Source of the DNA: Natronohydrobacter sp.
GTDB taxonomy: Bacteria; Pseudomonadota; Alphaproteobacteria; Rhodobacterales; Rhodobacteraceae
Length of the DNA: 64,000 bases
NCBI GenBank assembly: GCA_020832555.1
Contig: JAFIEM010000004.1
Location: forward strand, 18,845 to 82,844
Reading direction: 5' to 3'
Below, one piece after another: positions 61,893-64,000 of the stretch (position 1 is the stretch's first letter; every line of letters begins with the position of its first letter). Made by a program: the position numbers and the translations under genes. The notes below the pieces were generated by a model. That model was not told where the DNA came from. It searched no databases and saw only the letters and a program-made list of their open reading frames with translations.

Positions 61893-62750
61893 TTACTGAC
61901 GCACGGACACGCCTTCGATGGGCAGGCCCAGACCGCGCGAGGACACATAGAGTTCCAACGCGGTGAATTCGGGCGAGCCTTCGCGGAATGTCTCGCCGCG
62001 CGTGTCGCGGATACAGCCGCGGAAACGCTGGTGCAGCGGCACGATGGTCGCGTTCTTCAGCCGGTAGGTCGGAAAGCCGTTCGACATGCCCTGCGACAGG
62101 TGGTCCGCGCGGATCATCCGGCCCCAGTTATCCTCATGACAGTTTGCACAGGACATTTCCAACTGGCCAAAGCGCGTGTAATACATCTCTTTGCCCTGCT
62201 CCCAGAAGGGGGCATAATCGCCATCCATCTGAACAGCGACCGGCATTCCGCGTGATTGCAGCGAAATCAACGAGGACATGTCTTTCATCGGCTCGCTGTT
62301 CCAGCCCCAGGCATCAGCCTCCATCCGGGTGGTCCGGCAGTTGTTGACATAATGCTCAAGAGCCCAAAGCTCGCCATTCTCGTTGATCTTGGGCATTGCG
62401 GCGCGAACACCGGCCATGGACTCTACGTCGCCATGGCAATCCGCACAGGACTGACCTGCCGCGCCGTCTGCTGCATTCCAACGGTCCAGACCACGCTCGG
62501 CGAACAGAATGCCGGGATTGTCGAAGTCATCCATTTGCAACGCACGGGTTTCGTCCGTGCGGAACAGCCAGCCCGAGTAGATTTCGGGAAACACGCCGCC
62601 CAAATGCTCTGGTGGTGCGGCGCGGGTCGCAAGGTGCAATTCACCTTCAATGATCAGTTCAGCATCGGGATGCGGGTCCGCCTGGGCCATGCCTGTCAGC
62701 ATGGCCCCGCAAATGGCCGCACTGGCCCAAAGCTTGGTGATGGTCTTCAT
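61893..62750 (-). CDS. soxA: SoxA diheme cytochrome c (SoxAX)
   Basis: SoxA with SoxX couples thiosulfate to the SoxY cysteine. The 285-residue precursor has a Sec signal (ending 'MAQADP') and two heme motifs, 'CADCH' and 'CANCH', plus the expected active-site cysteine in 'RFRGCIRDTRG'. GGAGGAG precedes the ATG. Confidence 0.95.
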   Translation of the reverse strand: MKTITKLWASAAICGAMLTGMAQADPHPDAELIIEGELHLATRAAPPEHLGGVFPEIYSGWLFRTDETRALQMDDFDNPGILFAERGLDRWNAADGAAGQSCADCHGDVESMAGVRAAMPKINENGELWALEHYVNNCRTTRMEADAWGWNSEPMKDMSSLISLQSRGMPVAVQMDGDYAPFWEQGKEMYYTRFGQLEMSCANCHEDNWGRMIRADHLSQGMSNGFPTYRLKNATIVPLHQRFRGCIRDTRGETFREGSPEFTALELYVSSRGLGLPIEGVSVRQ

Positions 62751-62787
62751 GCGTGTCTCCTCCCAGACTGGCTGCGACCTTAGTGTA

Positions 62788-63114
62788 TTACCCGACTTCG
62801 AAAGCCTGGGTCTCGGAATAGACCGAGCCATCGTCATCATACCAGGTGAAGACGAAGTCTGCGGATTCCTCGACCTTTACATCGAATTCGACATAGGGAT
62901 TGGCCGAGATGGCCGGGTGCATTTCCATATCAACCACCATCTTGCCCGCATATTCGCAGGTAAAGCGATTGATGATCTGGCGCGGGATCACATTTCCCGA
63001 GCCATCACGGCGCGTGCCGGTTTCCATGTTGTGGCTGATCAGGGTTTTCACCTCGACTACGTCACCGGCTTTGGCGGAACGTGGCAGGCGGATGCGGGGT
63101 CTGACGTCAGACAT
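62788..63114 (-). CDS. soxZ: SoxZ sulfur carrier partner
   Basis: SoxZ forms the SoxYZ carrier complex. The 108-residue protein lacks a signal peptide, so it is exported with SoxY, as known for Paracoccus. 'PRIRLPRSAKAGDVVEVKTL' is typical, and the sequence keeps one cysteine ('RFTCEYAG'). Confidence 0.95.
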   Translation of the reverse strand: MSDVRPRIRLPRSAKAGDVVEVKTLISHNMETGTRRDGSGNVIPRQIINRFTCEYAGKMVVDMEMHPAISANPYVEFDVKVEESADFVFTWYDDDGSVYSETQAFEVG

Positions 63115-63159
63115 GAGATGTCTCCTCGATTGGGTGTTGCAAGGTCAGGGCAGGCCGGA

Positions 63160-63576
63160 TCAGCCGCCGCAACCGCCGATGGTCACTTTCACTTCGACTG
63201 CGCCGCGTGCGAAACTGCCATCCGCAAGCTTGGCAATGGCGATCACGTCCTGCGTGCCGCCCAGACGAATGCGGGTCGCCGCACGCGAGGTACCCGCGCC
63301 TTCGCCGAAATTGAATGTCGCCACGCCCGGTGTCGGGTTGCCTGCAGCGAGCATCAGGATCGACACAGCGCCTGCGGCTTCGACCTCGATTGGCACCGTG
63401 TTGCCATTCTCGGCAATCTCGGGGGCATTGATGGTCACACCGCCATCGGCCACGGCGGCACCGCCAGTGAATGCGGAAATCGCGTCATCGACAGCCGAGG
63501 CGCTTGCCACGCCCGGAACCATCGCGACAGCAGCCACGCCAAGGCCAAGTGCCATGGTATCGCGTCTCGTCAGCAT
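63160..63576 (-). CDS. soxY: SoxY sulfur carrier
   Basis: SoxY carries sulfur intermediates on the cysteine of its C-terminal swinging arm, visible here as 'VTIGGCGG' at the very end. The 138-residue precursor has a Tat-type signal (TRRDTMALGLGV). Confidence 0.96.
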   Translation of the reverse strand: MLTRRDTMALGLGVAAVAMVPGVASASAVDDAISAFTGGAAVADGGVTINAPEIAENGNTVPIEVEAAGAVSILMLAAGNPTPGVATFNFGEGAGTSRAATRIRLGGTQDVIAIAKLADGSFARGAVEVKVTIGGCGG

Positions 63577-63635
63577 GTTGTCATCCTCTCATATGCTTGC
63601 GTTACAGGTCTCTGTCCCGTTCGTGACCTTGCGGC

Positions 63636-64000
63636 TTACCAATCGGTCAATGTCACCAGATAGGCCACGATATCTTCAATCTCTTGCGCCGACAGCAACG
63701 TGGAGAAAGTGTCGGGATCGTAGGCATTGCCGGTATAGGCATTGCCAGGTCGAATATAATCGGCCGGATTGTCATTGTAGAAGACCGGCATCATGGAATC
63801 GGGGAACACGCGTTTGGCATTCGCCACGATTCCGCGCAATTCCGCCTCGCTCCAGCGGGCGCCTGCGCCGTCAAGCGGCGGGGCAATATTACCCTGGAAA
63901 TCATGTTCGGGCTGGGCCGAATTCACATGACAGGACAGGCAGTTGCCGATGGACCGGCTGGCGAGGGCATTCGCGCCTGCGACGGGATCGCCCGGAGCGC
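63636..64000 (-). CDS. soxX: SoxX monoheme cytochrome c (5' end outside window)
   Basis: The frame stays open to the window edge; the last 121 residues are present. The heme motif 'CLSCH' lies upstream of the track's start at 63926, so the real gene is longer than the listed ORF. 'PPLDGAGARWSEAELR' and 'DSMMPVFY', with the methionine ligand, identify the SoxX subunit of SoxAX. The signal peptide is beyond the window. Confidence 0.9.
   Translation of the reverse strand, partial: APGDPVAGANALASRSIGNCLSCHVNSAQPEHDFQGNIAPPLDGAGARWSEAELRGIVANAKRVFPDSMMPVFYNDNPADYIRPGNAYTGNAYDPDTFSTLLSAQEIEDIVAYLVTLTDW

Noticed and set aside
60600-62255. 551-aa plus-strand ORF across soxB and soxA
   Set aside because: It spans two real genes on the other strand and shows no family features.
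1-64000. Mobile elements, prophage, tRNA or rRNA genes
   Set aside because: No transposase, integrase, phage structural gene, attachment repeat or cloverleaf-like sequence was seen on either strand.

Overview
This window reads as a chromosomal segment of an alphaproteobacterium of the Rhodobacterales (Rhodobacteraceae/Paracoccaceae type). The reasons are the high GC content, dense head-to-tail operons with ATGA overlaps, the AddAB rather than RecBCD repair enzyme, a class I lysyl-tRNA synthetase tail, a DivL-like gene next to tsaE with a CtrA box in front, CsgH-type curli accessory genes, and a full sox cluster in the soxXYZABCDEF order known from Paracoccus and Rhodovulum. I cannot name the species. 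No phage, IS element, tRNA, rRNA or CRISPR array was found.

Layout. 1-4 kb: lysK tail, CHAD protein, small secreted DUF4864 protein, and a large parallel beta-helix (pectate-lyase-superfamily) protein. 4.5-14.3 kb: acetate/solute module with acs, adk, a DUF4212 + sodium/solute symporter pair, a cNMP/CBS/nucleotidyltransferase regulator, a small membrane protein, a response regulator, and a protein that joins a degenerate membrane histidine kinase to a DEDDh exonuclease. 14.3-26.9 kb: housekeeping genes (divL-like, tsaE, addB, addA, trxA, hslV, hslU, two Fe-S assembly genes, tpiA). 26.8-31.8 kb: rhomboid protease, a sugar transferase divergent from an ExeA-like ATPase, glyoxalase, and thyA-folA-ribosome hibernation factor.

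32-41.8 kb is a biofilm-matrix region. A cellulose operon (bcsN, bcsA, bcsB, bcsZ, a TPR gene, the last four joined by ATGA overlaps) ends at a strong terminator. An AT-rich promoter region follows, then two curlin-repeat proteins flanking a CsgH-like gene. No BcsC porin and no csgEFG genes are in the window.

41.8-55.3 kb: MsbA-like ABC exporter, accA, then a possible glycan-assembly cluster (TPR + P-loop kinase-like protein, sulfotransferase, and a 1430-residue protein that appears to carry an N-terminal galectin-like domain, a helical middle, a GT31-like domain and a GT92/GT2-like domain). Then come a tRNA-modification pair (MnmC2-like oxidoreductase opposite mnmD), a DMT transporter and a membrane-fused spermidine synthase-like protein.

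55.4-64 kb (minus strand): thiosulfate/sulfide oxidation cluster soxX(partial)-Y-Z-A-B-C-D-E-F, closed by an intrinsic terminator and with a hairpin plus U8 tract between soxA and soxB.

Most notable points: the galectin-like multi-domain glycosyltransferase and its sulfotransferase/kinase neighbours; the cellulose-curli cluster; the pseudokinase-exonuclease operon; and the CtrA box before the divL-like gene.
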